Origin: Paenibacillus_V sp046244365
GTDB taxonomy: Bacteria > Bacillota > Bacilli > Paenibacillales > NBRC-103111
Direction: 5' to 3'
Length of the DNA stretch: 64,000 nucleotides
Assembly (NCBI RefSeq): GCF_046244365.1
Contig: NZ_CP176395.1
Coordinates: 5,766,001-5,830,000 of the forward strand
Numbering within the stretch: position 1 is the first letter of the stretch; each line of letters begins with the position of its first letter. The translations under genes and the position numbers were made by a program. This document shows positions 1-8,329 of the stretch, one piece after another. The notes beneath the pieces are model-generated. The model was not told where the DNA came from, did not search any database, and saw nothing but the letters and a program-made list of their open reading frames with translations.

Positions 1-989
1 GTCGCCAGCGCGCTTCCTGCCGTAATGCCGGTCTGGCCGGGCTGCTTCTCGGACTCGGCCGCCTCCCAGCCGGTCCCGTTATAGAACGACCGGGTTTCGC
101 CGCGCCAATAGCTGCGATTCGAGGAGTCGATCGTCATGACGACCGAATAGTCGAATTCGAACCCGCCTCCCAAGCTCTCGTCGTTACGGCTGTATCCCGA
201 AGTCGCGTTTCCGGTGGAACCGATCGAGGATGCCGTAACCTTACCTTTGCCGGATACGGGAATGGCTTCGCCCTTCCAGTTTTTGTACATCGTATACGGG
301 TCGGTCAAAAGATTGCCCGTCTCCGGTGCAATCGCCCCGAATCCCATCGTTAGGACGAGCAAAAGAAAAATGGTAACCGCAAAGGTGGCAGGGTAGTCGG
401 CAATATGAGACCAGCCGGTCGGACTTTTGCTTTTGAGCTGAACCAGATGGCGAACAACCAGCAAACAGAGTCCGCTGCAAATGATCAGCGCCAGCTCATC
501 CCATAAGATGATCAGACTGAACGAATCCCGTATGCCCAAAGCCAGTACGCTGAACAGCATGACGATATAGATGCGGCTCTTCTTGCGCACATACCACATC
601 GTAAACAAGTAAACAAGCCAGGCGCCCAAGCTGAACCAGATGAACGGATGCAGCTGACCCGCATTATCCGCAAACAATTGGCCGAACTTCTTGAAGGACC
701 GGATGCTGCCTGCGACAGGCTCGTACCCGGCAGTAAAGCCGGTCGCGACCACGACGACGGCAAGCTGCGCGATGAACCGGATCCAGCGGTTGATCCCATA
801 GAACAGCTCGACGGCAAAAACAAGAACGAGCGTCGCCGTCACCAGCCTAGCCGTTTCGGGCAGCCATACGCCGTCCTCTTCGACGATCCATGAAACGTAC
901 TGCAGAAGCAGGAAGCCGGCAAAAAGCTTCGTCAGCCTCTCCTGCCAGTCTCCCGCCACGATTTTCCATAGCCAGGATTGCTTCCGCAT
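1..989 (-). CDS. TgpA-type transglutaminase-like membrane protein, N-terminal part (cut by window edge)
   Basis: Reading the minus strand from the ATG at 989 gives an open frame to the window edge (about 329 residues). It begins MRKQSWLWKIVAGDWQ and contains at least five or six hydrophobic segments (for example around residues 22-36, 48-66, 70-86 and 115-130, and near 195-215), followed by a soluble part containing the segment RSYWRGETRSFYNGTGWE. That layout, membrane helices and then an extracellular region leading to a transglutaminase core, is typical of the TgpA/YebA family. The catalytic domain lies outside the window. The ATG overlaps the stop of the DUF58 gene (TGATG), so it is translationally coupled. 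MoxR-DUF58-TgpA is a recurrent gene trio; its cellular role is poorly known and is inferred from family only. Confidence 0.8.
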   Translation of the reverse strand, partial: MRKQSWLWKIVAGDWQERLTKLFAGFLLLQYVSWIVEEDGVWLPETARLVTATLVLVFAVELFYGINRWIRFIAQLAVVVVATGFTAGYEPVAGSIRSFKKFGQLFADNAGQLHPFIWFSLGAWLVYLFTMWYVRKKSRIYIVMLFSVLALGIRDSFSLIILWDELALIICSGLCLLVVRHLVQLKSKSPTGWSHIADYPATFAVTIFLLLVLTMGFGAIAPETGNLLTDPYTMYKNWKGEAIPVSGKGKVTASSIGSTGNATSGYSRNDESLGGGFEFDYSVVMTIDSSNRSYWRGETRSFYNGTGWEAAESEKQPGQTGITAGSALA

Positions 990-2233
990 CAGCTCCGCCC
1001 CCCCAGCGCATTCGAAAGGTCTTGCAAAGACGGAATCGCATAGCCGAGATAGCCGACGGCGTTCAACTGCTTCGTCCAATTATCGCGGCCCTCCGCCATA
1101 TCGCCGCAAATCCACATATGGCAAGCATTCAGCTGCCGCTGATCCAGCCAGCCGAACGTCTGCACGATCTCCTCGCCCTTGGACGGAGATACGATTACCA
1201 TGAACGTCCCCGGGACGAAATGCCGCGACCGGTCGGCCAGCACGCGCTGAAGGCCGTAACTGCTGTCCGCTTCGACATCGGTCAAATGATTCAATATGCT
1301 TTTGAGATGGCCGGTCCCGTTCCGCGGCTCTATGTAGGTCGAGTCCGTACCGACGGACAGCAGACCCAGCGCCAGGTCCCGCTTCATACCGTATTCGAAC
1401 AGCGAAGCCGCCACCGAAACCGCGCGTTCGAACTGCTCGGCTGAGGCGTAATGCTTCGTCCTGCGGTCGAGCACGATCATCGTTTTGGGCAGTGATTCGC
1501 GCTCGAATTCCTTTGATTTCCATGTGCCGGTTTTGGCCGTCGCGTTCCAGTGGATGCGCGATAGCTTATCTCCGTAAATATATTCGCGCACGCCGTTTAT
1601 TTGCGTGGTTTCCCTAACGGCCCGCGTCGTTTGCGAATGATGGTGCATGCCCCTCAGCATGAGGTGCAGCTGCTTCCATTCCTTGATCGGCACGCGCTGC
1701 GGCAGCACGCTGAAGCTGGTCGGGAGACTCATCTCCCCCTTATGCTCGAAGATGCCGAAAATATCCTCCGTCGAGCATTCCGTCGCTTCAAAATGGTAAA
1801 AACCTCGGCGCAGCGGCGGCGTCACGTATTCCACCCATCCTCTGCGGTGCCAATCCAGCACGAGCGACGTATCGAACGACTGCTCGCGCCCGCCTTTGCG
1901 CTTCAGCTTGTCTTTGATCATCACGTACGGCACGGGCCAAAAGCCGGGCACATGTACGTTAAGCTTGACCGTAAGCGACTTGCCCGCTTCGATCTCCTGC
2001 TCGCCGCCGCCGGCTGAGAGCGCCCGCGTGCCTTGCGCTTTTGCGACGCCGCTCCATCGGCCGAGAACCAAATACACACTGATGACGCACACTACGGCAA
2101 ACAGCATGGAAGCCAGCTTCCCGCCCTGAAACAGCAGAAACAGCAAGCTGCCGCCAAAGCAGCCGACCAGCACCCAGAAACGCTGCGACAGCCCGCTCGC
2201 TTTACGATCCATCCAACCGGTGAATTCGCTCAT
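989..2233 (-). CDS. DUF58 domain protein (YeaD-like)
   Basis: A 414-residue protein with two adjacent N-terminal hydrophobic helices (about residues 18-60), a beta-rich middle, and the DUF58 signature region around residues 195-235 that includes VREYIYGDKLSRIHWNATAKT. The family resembles von Willebrand A-type folds and is almost always coded next to a MoxR ATPase. Here it follows moxR by 4 bases and overlaps the TgpA gene, so the three form one operon. The ATG at 2233 has a GGAG-type ribosome site inside the end of moxR. The biochemical function is unknown; a role as a partner or substrate of the MoxR chaperone-like ATPase is inference. Confidence 0.85.
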   Translation of the reverse strand: MSEFTGWMDRKASGLSQRFWVLVGCFGGSLLFLLFQGGKLASMLFAVVCVISVYLVLGRWSGVAKAQGTRALSAGGGEQEIEAGKSLTVKLNVHVPGFWPVPYVMIKDKLKRKGGREQSFDTSLVLDWHRRGWVEYVTPPLRRGFYHFEATECSTEDIFGIFEHKGEMSLPTSFSVLPQRVPIKEWKQLHLMLRGMHHHSQTTRAVRETTQINGVREYIYGDKLSRIHWNATAKTGTWKSKEFERESLPKTMIVLDRRTKHYASAEQFERAVSVAASLFEYGMKRDLALGLLSVGTDSTYIEPRNGTGHLKSILNHLTDVEADSSYGLQRVLADRSRHFVPGTFMVIVSPSKGEEIVQTFGWLDQRQLNACHMWICGDMAEGRDNWTKQLNAVGYLGYAIPSLQDLSNALGGRS

Positions 2234-2237
2234 CGGA

Positions 2238-3197
2238 TCACTTCTCCAATCGAACAGGCGTTCTCACCTGTTGAAACACCGACTGCAGCACCGAATCAGC
2301 GGTCGCTCCTTCCATTCGCGCTTCCGCGTTCAATATCAGGCGATGGCCGAAGACATAAGGCACAAGAGCTTTCAAATCGTCGGGAATGACATACTCTCTT
2401 TCTTGAAGCATGGCATACGCCTTCGCAGCCTGCACAAGCGCAAGCGTAGCTCGCGGGCTCGCCCCGAGAAAAACGGACGGGTGCTCCCTTGTCGTCCGGG
2501 CCAGCGCTACGGCATACTGCCCTACCGCTTCATCCATATGAATCTCGCGCGCTTTTGCCTGCAGAAGCGTCACCTCGTGCGCGGTCATGACCGGCGTGAG
2601 CGAATCGAGCGGGTGGCTTTTGCTCTGCTCGATGATCATCCGGTTTTCCGTTTGTTCGTCCGGGTAGCCGAGGCTGAATTTCATCATAAACCGGTCCAGC
2701 TGAGCTTCCGGAAGCACGTAAGTGCCTTCGAAGTCGATCGGGTTCTGCGTGGCGAGCAGAAGGAACGGCGCCGGCAGCACGTAACATTCGCCGTCTACCG
2801 TGACATGTCCCTCTTCCATCGCTTCAAGCAGAGCCGATTGCGTCTTGGTCGTCGCTCTATTGATTTCATCGATAAGCAATATATTCGTTATGATCGGACC
2901 CGGCCGGAACATAAACGTTTCATTTTTGGGATGATAAATGGAAACGCCGGTAATATCCGTAGGGAGCAAATCCGGGTTGCACTGAATACGGCGGAATTGG
3001 CCGTCGATCGATTTCGCAAGCGCTTTAATCAGCACCGTCTTGCCGGTGCCGGGAACATCCTCCAGCAGAACATGGCCTCCGGCGAGAAAAGCCGTGAGCA
3101 GCAATTCGATTTCTTTGCTTTTCCCTAAAATACAAGCTTCCAAGTTCGCATTCAGCTGTTTAATAACCTGAGTCTGCTCTTTCCAAATGGCGTCCAT
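2238..3197 (-). CDS. MoxR-family AAA+ ATPase (YeaC-like)
   Basis: The ORF opens with a TTG at 3215, but the ATG at 3197 is a better start because AGGAGGAG lies just upstream; this gives 319 residues. A Walker A motif (PGTGKT, about residue 50 from this start), Walker B (LLIDEINRA, near 108) and a sensor region (LLATQNPIDFEGTY) are visible, all typical of MoxR AAA+ proteins (usual length about 310-330). These ATPases are thought to act as chaperones that remodel partner proteins, often those with vWA-like folds. It is the first gene of the moxR-DUF58-tgpA operon. I see no confident promoter in the AT-rich stretch upstream. Confidence 0.9.
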   Translation of the reverse strand: MDAIWKEQTQVIKQLNANLEACILGKSKEIELLLTAFLAGGHVLLEDVPGTGKTVLIKALAKSIDGQFRRIQCNPDLLPTDITGVSIYHPKNETFMFRPGPIITNILLIDEINRATTKTQSALLEAMEEGHVTVDGECYVLPAPFLLLATQNPIDFEGTYVLPEAQLDRFMMKFSLGYPDEQTENRMIIEQSKSHPLDSLTPVMTAHEVTLLQAKAREIHMDEAVGQYAVALARTTREHPSVFLGASPRATLALVQAAKAYAMLQEREYVIPDDLKALVPYVFGHRLILNAEARMEGATADSVLQSVFQQVRTPVRLEK

Positions 3198-3215
3198 CTT
3201 CTGCTCCTCCTCCAA

Positions 3216-3590
3216 CCGGGCTATCGGTAAACTTCCCGTCCGAAAACGGTTACGGAAAGCACCAAAAAATGTTTTCTAAACAGCTGGGAAATCTATAAAG
3301 GATCAATAAAAATTCCCAAAAACAAGTAAATGCACTCGCTTTTTCTAGACTCTTCTTCATTCTACAAAATTTCAAATTGGAAGTATACGTGCAATCTCGA
3401 TAAAAAATTTTGTAAATTCGTACATTTCTGAATATTGCAGCGCTGAAATTTCGGCGTTTGGAAATCCCACCGATCCGTTTCCATTAATTGTGCGGCTCCA
3501 ACATATTGCGCGGTTGAAGTCATTTGTGATAGTCTTTCAATTGATCATGATCCTTACATAAGGAAGAAGCTTACGCTTTACAAGCGTGAA
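3216..3590. other. Gene-free AT-rich intergenic stretch
   Basis: This 375-base stretch separates the leftward moxR operon from the riboswitch that precedes the rightward NlpC/P60 gene. It is clearly more AT-rich than its surroundings and must hold two divergent promoters. I could not pick convincing -35/-10 pairs with good spacing. No ORF with a ribosome site was seen. Confidence 0.5.
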
Positions 3591-3624
3591 ATCCTTTACG
3601 GAGGAAGTTCAACACAAAAAAAGG

Positions 3625-3808
3625 TCGAATCCGGCGCAGCAAAAGCGTCGGTACGGGGGACGATCCACAAGGACGCATCAACGAAGGCTGCTTTTCGGCA
3701 AACCGCGGAAGCCGGCTGTTTCGGGCATGCTCATAGGGGTGAATGGTGGCGGCCGACCCGCCTTCTAGGGAATACCTCTTCCCGAACCCGACAACTAACC
3801 TCGGAGAC
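3625..3808 (+). promoter_or_regulatory. c-di-AMP riboswitch (ydaO/yuaA type) ahead of NlpC/P60 hydrolase
   Basis: The RNA carries the hallmark blocks of the ydaO family in order: a small hairpin (CCGGCGC...GCGTCGG, about 3632-3652), then TACGGGGGACGA (3652-3663), ATAGGGGTGAATG (3733-3745), and near the 3' end CCCGAACCCGACAACTAACC (3781-3800) followed by TCGGAGAC. The same blocks recur in the second copy at 13345-13515, which strengthens both calls. In this class c-di-AMP binding normally turns expression off, and wall hydrolases are the classic targets, as here. The exact 5' edge is uncertain. Confidence 0.9.
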
Positions 3809-3825
3809 AACTAGGAGGAAAGGCT

Positions 3826-4731
3826 TTGAATTTTTGGAAAAAGAAAATCAGAAACGCAGCGCCGATCGTACGTCAACATGGAGGCTGGAAAACGGTAGCG
3901 CTTACATGCGGTATCCTTACAGCGGTCCTATTTGCCGGCGGCCAAGCGCAAGCCGCCGCAGTCGACACTAGCGCCAAGGTACAGGTTAACGACGCTTTGG
4001 TTTCGTTTCCCGAGTCTCAGCCTTTTATCGACGAATCCGGCGTGCTGCAAGTGCCGCTCCGCACCGTCATGGAAGCAATGGGCTACAAGCTGGAGTGGAG
4101 TCAAAAGAACGCGGACATCCAGGTTACGATCGGCGGCGGCGCACATACGGCCGTTATCACGACCAATGATGCGAACGCGACGATCGACGGGAAGCCTCGC
4201 ACGTTCGAACACGTACCGCAATTCGTGAACGGGGCGATATACGTTCCCGTACGGTGGATCGCCGATACGTTCGGCAGCATCATGCAATGGGACAACGACA
4301 ATTGGATCGCCATTTTGGGAGCGGACGGCAAGTTCCACTCGCCTGCCTGGTATAAACCAAAGCCGGATCCTGCGGCAGATCTGATCGACGTCGCGGAACA
4401 GTACATGGGTACGCCTTACGTCACGGGCGGCTCGACGCCGAACGGCTTCGATTGCTCGGGCTTCGTACAATACGTATTTGACAAATTCAACGTCGACTTG
4501 CCCCGCACATCGGCGGATATGTACGCTTCGGCGGGATACGGCGTATCCGATCCTCAGCCGGGCGACCTCGTCTTCTTTGCCGACCGCGGCAGGGTTTTTC
4601 ATGTAGGTTTGTATATGGGGAACGGCCAGTATATTAACGCCTCGTCCGGCAAAACGCGCGGCGTAACGGTTACCAGCCTCTACAGCAGCTGGAGCCAGAA
4701 GTACTATGTCGGCGCCAAGCACGTGCTTTAG
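3826..4731 (+). CDS. NlpC/P60 cell-wall endopeptidase with copper-amine-oxidase-like N-domain
   Basis: Starts at TTG 3826, supported by AGGAGGAA at 3813-3820; 301 residues. An N-terminal signal segment (hydrophobic about residues 22-44, ending AQAAA) indicates export. Residues about 48-165 form a stalk-like domain of the copper amine oxidase N-terminal type (VPLRTVMEAMGYKLEW and VPVRWIADTFGS repeats), common in Paenibacillus exported proteins. Residues 183-301 are an NlpC/P60 cysteine peptidase: Cys210 in FDCSG, His259 in FHVGLYMG, and Asn271 as the third polar residue. The family cuts gamma-D-Glu-meso-DAP bonds in peptidoglycan. The upstream c-di-AMP riboswitch links its expression to c-di-AMP level, as for other wall hydrolases. 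Confidence 0.92.
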   Translation: MNFWKKKIRNAAPIVRQHGGWKTVALTCGILTAVLFAGGQAQAAAVDTSAKVQVNDALVSFPESQPFIDESGVLQVPLRTVMEAMGYKLEWSQKNADIQVTIGGGAHTAVITTNDANATIDGKPRTFEHVPQFVNGAIYVPVRWIADTFGSIMQWDNDNWIAILGADGKFHSPAWYKPKPDPAADLIDVAEQYMGTPYVTGGSTPNGFDCSGFVQYVFDKFNVDLPRTSADMYASAGYGVSDPQPGDLVFFADRGRVFHVGLYMGNGQYINASSGKTRGVTVTSLYSSWSQKYYVGAKHVL

Positions 4732-4745
4732 CCGCTTAAAAAGTC

Positions 4746-4789
4746 AAACGGCATCCTCCGTCCCAAGTGACGGAAGATGCCGTTTTGTC
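4746..4789. terminator. Bidirectional terminator between NlpC/P60 gene and spoVA genes
   Basis: A long stem (AAACGGCATC..CCGTC paired with GACGG..GATGCCGTTT, 4746-4785) followed by TTGTCGTTT lies between convergent genes. It probably ends the NlpC/P60 transcript and may also serve the leftward-reading spoVA operon from the other side. Confidence 0.75.
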
Positions 4790-4820
4790 GTTTCATTCTA
4801 GCATTGTTTACAGGTATGCC

Positions 4821-5192
4821 TCAGCCCTTCGGCCTAAAGAACAGCGCCGCCAGGAACGAAAAGATGATCGCCGAGGAAATGCCGGCGCTCGTTACTTCGA
4901 ACATGCCGGATACGACCCCGATCCAGCCGTGGAGCCGCAGCTCCATCAAGGCGCCGTGAACGAGCGAGTTGCCGAAGCTCGTAATCGGCACCGTCGCGCC
5001 CGCTCCGGCGAATTCAATAAACCGGTCGTATAAGCTTTTCCCGCCGATCTGGATGCCGTCGACGATAGCCCCGATCACGACAAGCGTGCTCATCGTATGG
5101 GCCGGCGTCAGTTTGCCGATATCCATGAGCAGCTGTCCGAATACGCATATCGCGCCGCCGATCACGAACGCCCAAAAAAATTGCATGATCAT
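4821..5192 (-). CDS. spoVAE: Stage V sporulation protein AE (SpoVAE/SpoVAEb)
   Basis: A 123-residue, mostly hydrophobic protein matching SpoVAE: three to four membrane helices and the family segment IVDGIQIGGKSLYDRFIEFAG followed by GAGATVPITSFGNSLVHGA. SpoVA proteins form the inner-membrane channel that moves dipicolinic acid (as Ca-DPA) into the forespore and out during germination. Its start overlaps the end of spoVAD by 4 bases. SpoVAE shares its GAG-x-x-VP-x-TxFxNSL pattern with SpoVAC upstream, showing the two are paralogues. Last gene of the cluster; presumably expressed in the forespore. Confidence 0.93.
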   Translation of the reverse strand: MIMQFFWAFVIGGAICVFGQLLMDIGKLTPAHTMSTLVVIGAIVDGIQIGGKSLYDRFIEFAGAGATVPITSFGNSLVHGALMELRLHGWIGVVSGMFEVTSAGISSAIIFSFLAALFFRPKG

Positions 5193-6208
5193 GCCGTCGC
5201 CTCCTTATTCTCGATGGCAACCGCGTGCGCGATGCATGGGATGCTTTCTCCCTGCTGGAATGAGAGCGGGGAGAGCAGAGCGCCGGTCGCAACGACCAAT
5301 ATTTTATTCAGCTCGCCCGAAGCCAGCTTCTTCAGCAGATGCCCGTAGGTGACGACGGCGGAGCATCCGCAGCCGCTGCCTCCCGACTGGACGCCCTGCG
5401 AGTTCACGTCATATACCATCAAGCCGCAATCCTTGTAGGTCGTTTGATGAATCGGAAAGCCGTGCTTGTCGAACAGCTCGTTCGCTATGTTGTAACCGAC
5501 CGTGGCCAAATCGCCGGTTACGATCAGATCGTATTCGCTCGGTTTCGTGCCGAAATCGCGGAAATGGGCTTGAATCGTATCGACAGCGGCAGGCGCCATG
5601 GCAGCCCCCATGTTGAACGGGTCCTTAATCCCCATGTCGATTACCCTCCCGATCGTGGCCCGCGTGACAACCGGTCCGTCTCCTTTTGGGGCGACGATAG
5701 CAGCTCCCGCCCCCGTCACCGTATACTGAGCGGTCGGAGGCTTCTGCGAGCCGTATTCGGTCGGGTACCGAAACTGCTTTTCCACGGTACAGTTATGGCT
5801 GCACGTGCCGGCCATGGCATACTTGGCTGAGCCGGAATCGACGATCATGGAAGCGATGGCCAAACTTTCCATGGAGGTCGAGCAAGCCCCAAAGACCCCG
5901 AGATACGGAATCGAGAGCGTCCGCGCCGCAAAGCTGCTGCTGATGATTTGATTCAGCAAATCGCCGCCGACGTAGAACTGCACCTGCTCTTTCGTAATGC
6001 CCGATTTCTTGATCGCCAGCTGGGCCGCCTCTTCCATCAGCATTTTTTCGGCCTTTTCCCATGTTTTCTGCTCCAGCGTCAAGTCTCCGTGTACGATATC
6101 GAAGTCGTTGGCAAGGGGCCCCTCCCCCTCGTCCGGACCTACGACAGTGGCAGCCGACAAGATGACCGGCCGGTTTTTGAAGCGCCAGCTTTGATGTCCC
6201 TGCAGCAT
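5189..6208 (-). CDS. spoVAD: Stage V sporulation protein AD (SpoVAD)
   Basis: 339 residues with a thiolase/KAS III-like fold, the known architecture of SpoVAD, a soluble protein that binds DPA directly on the spore inner membrane. Recognisable segments are GGDLLNQIISSSFAAR, VFGACSTSMESLAIA (the thiolase-type cysteine region), GTCSHNCTVEKQFRYPTEYG and SGGSGCGCSAVV. Length is normal for the family. It starts one base after spoVAC ends and overlaps spoVAE by 4 bases, so the three are co-translated. Only the minimal C-D-E set is present; spoVAA, spoVAB and spoVAF are absent here, which is the composition of mobile-type spoVA operons. Confidence 0.95.
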   Translation of the reverse strand: MLQGHQSWRFKNRPVILSAATVVGPDEGEGPLANDFDIVHGDLTLEQKTWEKAEKMLMEEAAQLAIKKSGITKEQVQFYVGGDLLNQIISSSFAARTLSIPYLGVFGACSTSMESLAIASMIVDSGSAKYAMAGTCSHNCTVEKQFRYPTEYGSQKPPTAQYTVTGAGAAIVAPKGDGPVVTRATIGRVIDMGIKDPFNMGAAMAPAAVDTIQAHFRDFGTKPSEYDLIVTGDLATVGYNIANELFDKHGFPIHQTTYKDCGLMVYDVNSQGVQSGGSGCGCSAVVTYGHLLKKLASGELNKILVVATGALLSPLSFQQGESIPCIAHAVAIENKEATA

Positions 6209-6209
6209 A

Positions 6210-6686
6210 TTACTGGCCCCCCGTCCCGAAAATAAGGTGCAAAATACCGATCACAAACGCGGACACGACCCCATATACGATAACGGAGCCCGCCAGCTTG
6301 AACATATTTCCCCCCACGCCGAGCACAAGCCCTTCGCTCTTATGCTCAAGCGCGGCGGAGCAGAGCGAGTTGGCGAAGCCCGTAACCGGAACGGACGAGC
6401 CCGCTCCCGCCCATTGCGCGATTTTGTCGTAAATGCCGAAGGTAGTCAGGATGACGGATATCAGAATAAGCACGGCAACCGTAGGGTTGCCCGCGGTTTT
6501 GTCGTTGAAATCGAACCACGCCTTGAACATCTCCATCAGTCCTTGTCCGATCAAGCAAATGAAGCCCCCGACGAGGAAGGCCCGCATACAGTTTTTGCCG
6601 ACGGGCCTTGGCGGTTCCTTTTGCTTGGCTAGCTCCTGGTATTCTTGCTGCGTCGGCGTCATGTTCTTCGTCTTGTTGTTGGCCAT
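6210..6686 (-). CDS. spoVAC: Stage V sporulation protein AC (SpoVAC)
   Basis: 158 residues. A charged N-terminus (MANNKTKNMTPTQQEYQELA) leads into about four membrane helices, with the conserved GAGSSVPVTGFANSLCSAALE stretch split around the second loop. SpoVAC is the mechanosensitive-like membrane subunit of the DPA channel. A good ribosome site (GGAGGAAACCC on the minus strand) precedes the ATG. The gene lies 51 bases downstream of the DUF421-DUF1657 gene, in the same direction, so the four genes probably form one transcript. Confidence 0.95.
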   Translation of the reverse strand: MANNKTKNMTPTQQEYQELAKQKEPPRPVGKNCMRAFLVGGFICLIGQGLMEMFKAWFDFNDKTAGNPTVAVLILISVILTTFGIYDKIAQWAGAGSSVPVTGFANSLCSAALEHKSEGLVLGVGGNMFKLAGSVIVYGVVSAFVIGILHLIFGTGGQ

Positions 6687-6736
6687 ATCGGGTTTCCTCC
6701 ATTCGTATTTGGACGGCGCGCGGCCGGAGCCGCTAA

Positions 6737-7597
6737 TTACCGCTTCAACAGGGGCGTTACATTGGCAATTTCCCGTGTCAGGCGAGCGGCACAGTCATCA
6801 TACATCGCTTTCGCAGATTCGTTGTGCGTAGACATGCCGAACAATTCCAGATCGGCTTCGCACTTTTTGAGCGCCGACAGCAAGAGCGCCCTGGCCTGGG
6901 GAGCCGGCACGTTGATTTGATCGTCGAACAAATCCACATACAGCTGTCCGTGCGCATCAACCTGGGCGATAAACACATTGTCCGCGGCTACCCCTATTTT
7001 CTCCAGCTCGGTGCTGAGCCATCCGCGGCTGAAGCCGCTTGTCGCAAGCCCCTCGTCCATAATATTGCCATCGATAATGACCGTTTGCGGTTCCTGCTCC
7101 GGCGATTGGGTAATGCCCAAGGAGGCCGGCGTCAAAGGCTGCTGCTCCTTTTTGAGCAGAACGCTTAAGTCTCCGCTCGGCTCCAGCATCGCGAATTCGA
7201 CATCGGCGACCCGAAAGACGTTTTTCGTACGCAGCGATTCCAGCAGTTCGTCCCCGGTAAACCGCTCTTTTTTCAAATTGTCCTCCAGTATTTTGCCGTC
7301 CTTGATCATCACCGTTCCCTTCCCCTCGAACCATTCCCGAAGCCGTTTGCTTTTGAGCGTAAGGTATTCAAGAAAGAACGGAACCGCGAACCAGACCAGG
7401 ATTGCCACGATACCGTGCATGTAGTGGGCTTCCATGTCCGTCGACAGAAAACCGGCCAATTCTCCGAGCGCAATGCCCGTTATGTATTCGAAAAACGTGA
7501 GCTGGGATATTTGCTTTTTCCCTAAAATACGGGTCATCGCAAACAGGATGGCAACGGCTCCGAGCGAACGTATCGCGATAATCATCCAGGGTGGCAC
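6737..7597 (-). CDS. DUF421-DUF1657 fusion ('2Duf', YetF-like) spore membrane protein
   Basis: 286 residues. The N-terminal half has two or three membrane helices and the YetF/DUF421 core (RILGKKQISQLTFFEYITGI; GTVMIKDGKILEDNLKKERF). The last 55 residues match the separate DUF1657 protein at 7819-8025: both share the pattern L-K-x(5)-LE-x-F-x(3)-T-x-N-x(2)-AK-x-M, which I can align by eye. A DUF421+DUF1657 fusion next to spoVAC-VAD-VAEb is the '2Duf' arrangement of the spoVA-2mob operon of heat-resistant Bacillus spores, where 2Duf is the main resistance determinant (established knowledge). Function here is inferred from that context. The start is likely GTG/ATG-type near 7597, with an AAAGGGG ribosome site. 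Confidence 0.88.
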   Translation of the reverse strand: MPPWMIIAIRSLGAVAILFAMTRILGKKQISQLTFFEYITGIALGELAGFLSTDMEAHYMHGIVAILVWFAVPFFLEYLTLKSKRLREWFEGKGTVMIKDGKILEDNLKKERFTGDELLESLRTKNVFRVADVEFAMLEPSGDLSVLLKKEQQPLTPASLGITQSPEQEPQTVIIDGNIMDEGLATSGFSRGWLSTELEKIGVAADNVFIAQVDAHGQLYVDLFDDQINVPAPQARALLLSALKKCEADLELFGMSTHNESAKAMYDDCAARLTREIANVTPLLKR

Positions 7598-7818
7598 TTG
7601 AATTCCCCTTTCTTATGCACATTTTCAAAAGAGCCTTGTTGTAAATGACCGTCGATGTAAATTATTCGCCAAACGCCCCACACTTATGAGCCATTGCCAA
7701 AAAGAAACGCTGACGGCAAATCCGTCCAATTTCTCATGGCGAGGCAAACCGGACATACATGAGATACCGGGGAAATGGTTATATTAGTTTTCGGGAAAAG
7801 GAAAGGAGTTGAAAAGCA

Positions 7819-8025
7819 ATGACAGTAGCATCTCAAGTAAAAACGTGCTTGGCGTCATTAAAAAGCGCTCAAGCGAGCTTGGAATCGTTCGCTCTGAACA
7901 CGCAGAACCAGGAAGCGAAGACGATGTTCGAGCAAGCGGCGCAATCGACGCAGCAGATCTGCGATCAAGTCAATTCTCGCGTTCAGCAGCTGGAGCAGGA
8001 AGAGCCGCAATATAAAGGCTTCTAG
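7819..8025 (+). CDS. DUF1657 small spore protein
   Basis: 68 residues, helical and glutamine-rich (MTVASQVKTCLASLKSAQAS...), a full-length DUF1657 protein. It has an AAAGGAG ribosome site at 7802-7808 and is transcribed divergently from the 2Duf-spoVA genes. DUF1657 genes accompany the mobile spoVA operon in Bacillus, and the free copy here resembles the C-terminus of the neighbouring 2Duf protein, so it may interact with the same partner. A weak sigma-G-like promoter may lie around 7750-7785 (ACATA ... TTATATTA), but I hold this loosely. The molecular function is unknown. Confidence 0.85.
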   Translation: MTVASQVKTCLASLKSAQASLESFALNTQNQEAKTMFEQAAQSTQQICDQVNSRVQQLEQEEPQYKGF

Positions 8026-8040
8026 GCTTACTCCAAGCAA

Positions 8041-8082
8041 CAAAAAAGGCCTGATGCATTCGGATGCATCCAGGCTTTTTTG
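8041..8082. terminator. Hairpin terminator after DUF1657 gene
   Basis: A stem of AAAAAAGGCCTGATGCAT paired with ATGCATCCAGGCTTTTTT, with a tight loop and T-runs on both strands, lies between two convergent small genes and probably stops both transcripts. Confidence 0.8.
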
Positions 8083-8175
8083 TCATTTCAGCAGATCGGC
8101 CAGACTTAGCAATAAAAATACGAGCAGTATGAAAAGCACCAGCACGAGAAGAACGAATCCGGCAACAGCGCCCAT
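8083..8175 (-). CDS. Tiny hydrophobic peptide, YjcZ-like sporulation protein
   Basis: A 30-residue peptide (MGAVAGFVLLVLVLFILL, then VFLLLSLADLLK), essentially one membrane helix. An AAAAGGAGA ribosome site sits about 7 bases before the ATG and the gene ends directly in the shared terminator, which argues that it is real despite its size. Size, composition and the neighbouring spoVA genes resemble YjcZ/YczN-type spore membrane peptides common in Bacillus and Paenibacillus. The assignment rests on composition and context only. Confidence 0.55.
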   Translation of the reverse strand: MGAVAGFVLLVLVLFILLVFLLLSLADLLK

Positions 8176-8329
8176 CGCAATGTCTCCTTTTACGACTTAT
8201 TTGGAACAAGTTTCAAAGCCGCCCTTCATTCCGTTACGGCAACCGCCAGGCTCCGGGCGTTTATCCCTTTTTATCAGCGTATGTCACGGGCAATCGGTTC
8301 GGTTGGGTATATGCCTAACGAAGCAAAAA

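Noticed and set aside
3928..4722. 264-residue minus-strand frame opposite the NlpC/P60 gene
   Set aside because: It is an Arg/Val-rich shadow of a clear gene with active-site residues on the other strand.
7740..7790. Firm sigma-G promoters for the spoVA cluster and DUF1657 gene
   Set aside because: Only loose matches to the -35 and -10 patterns with uncertain spacing, so mentioned in passing and not called as features.
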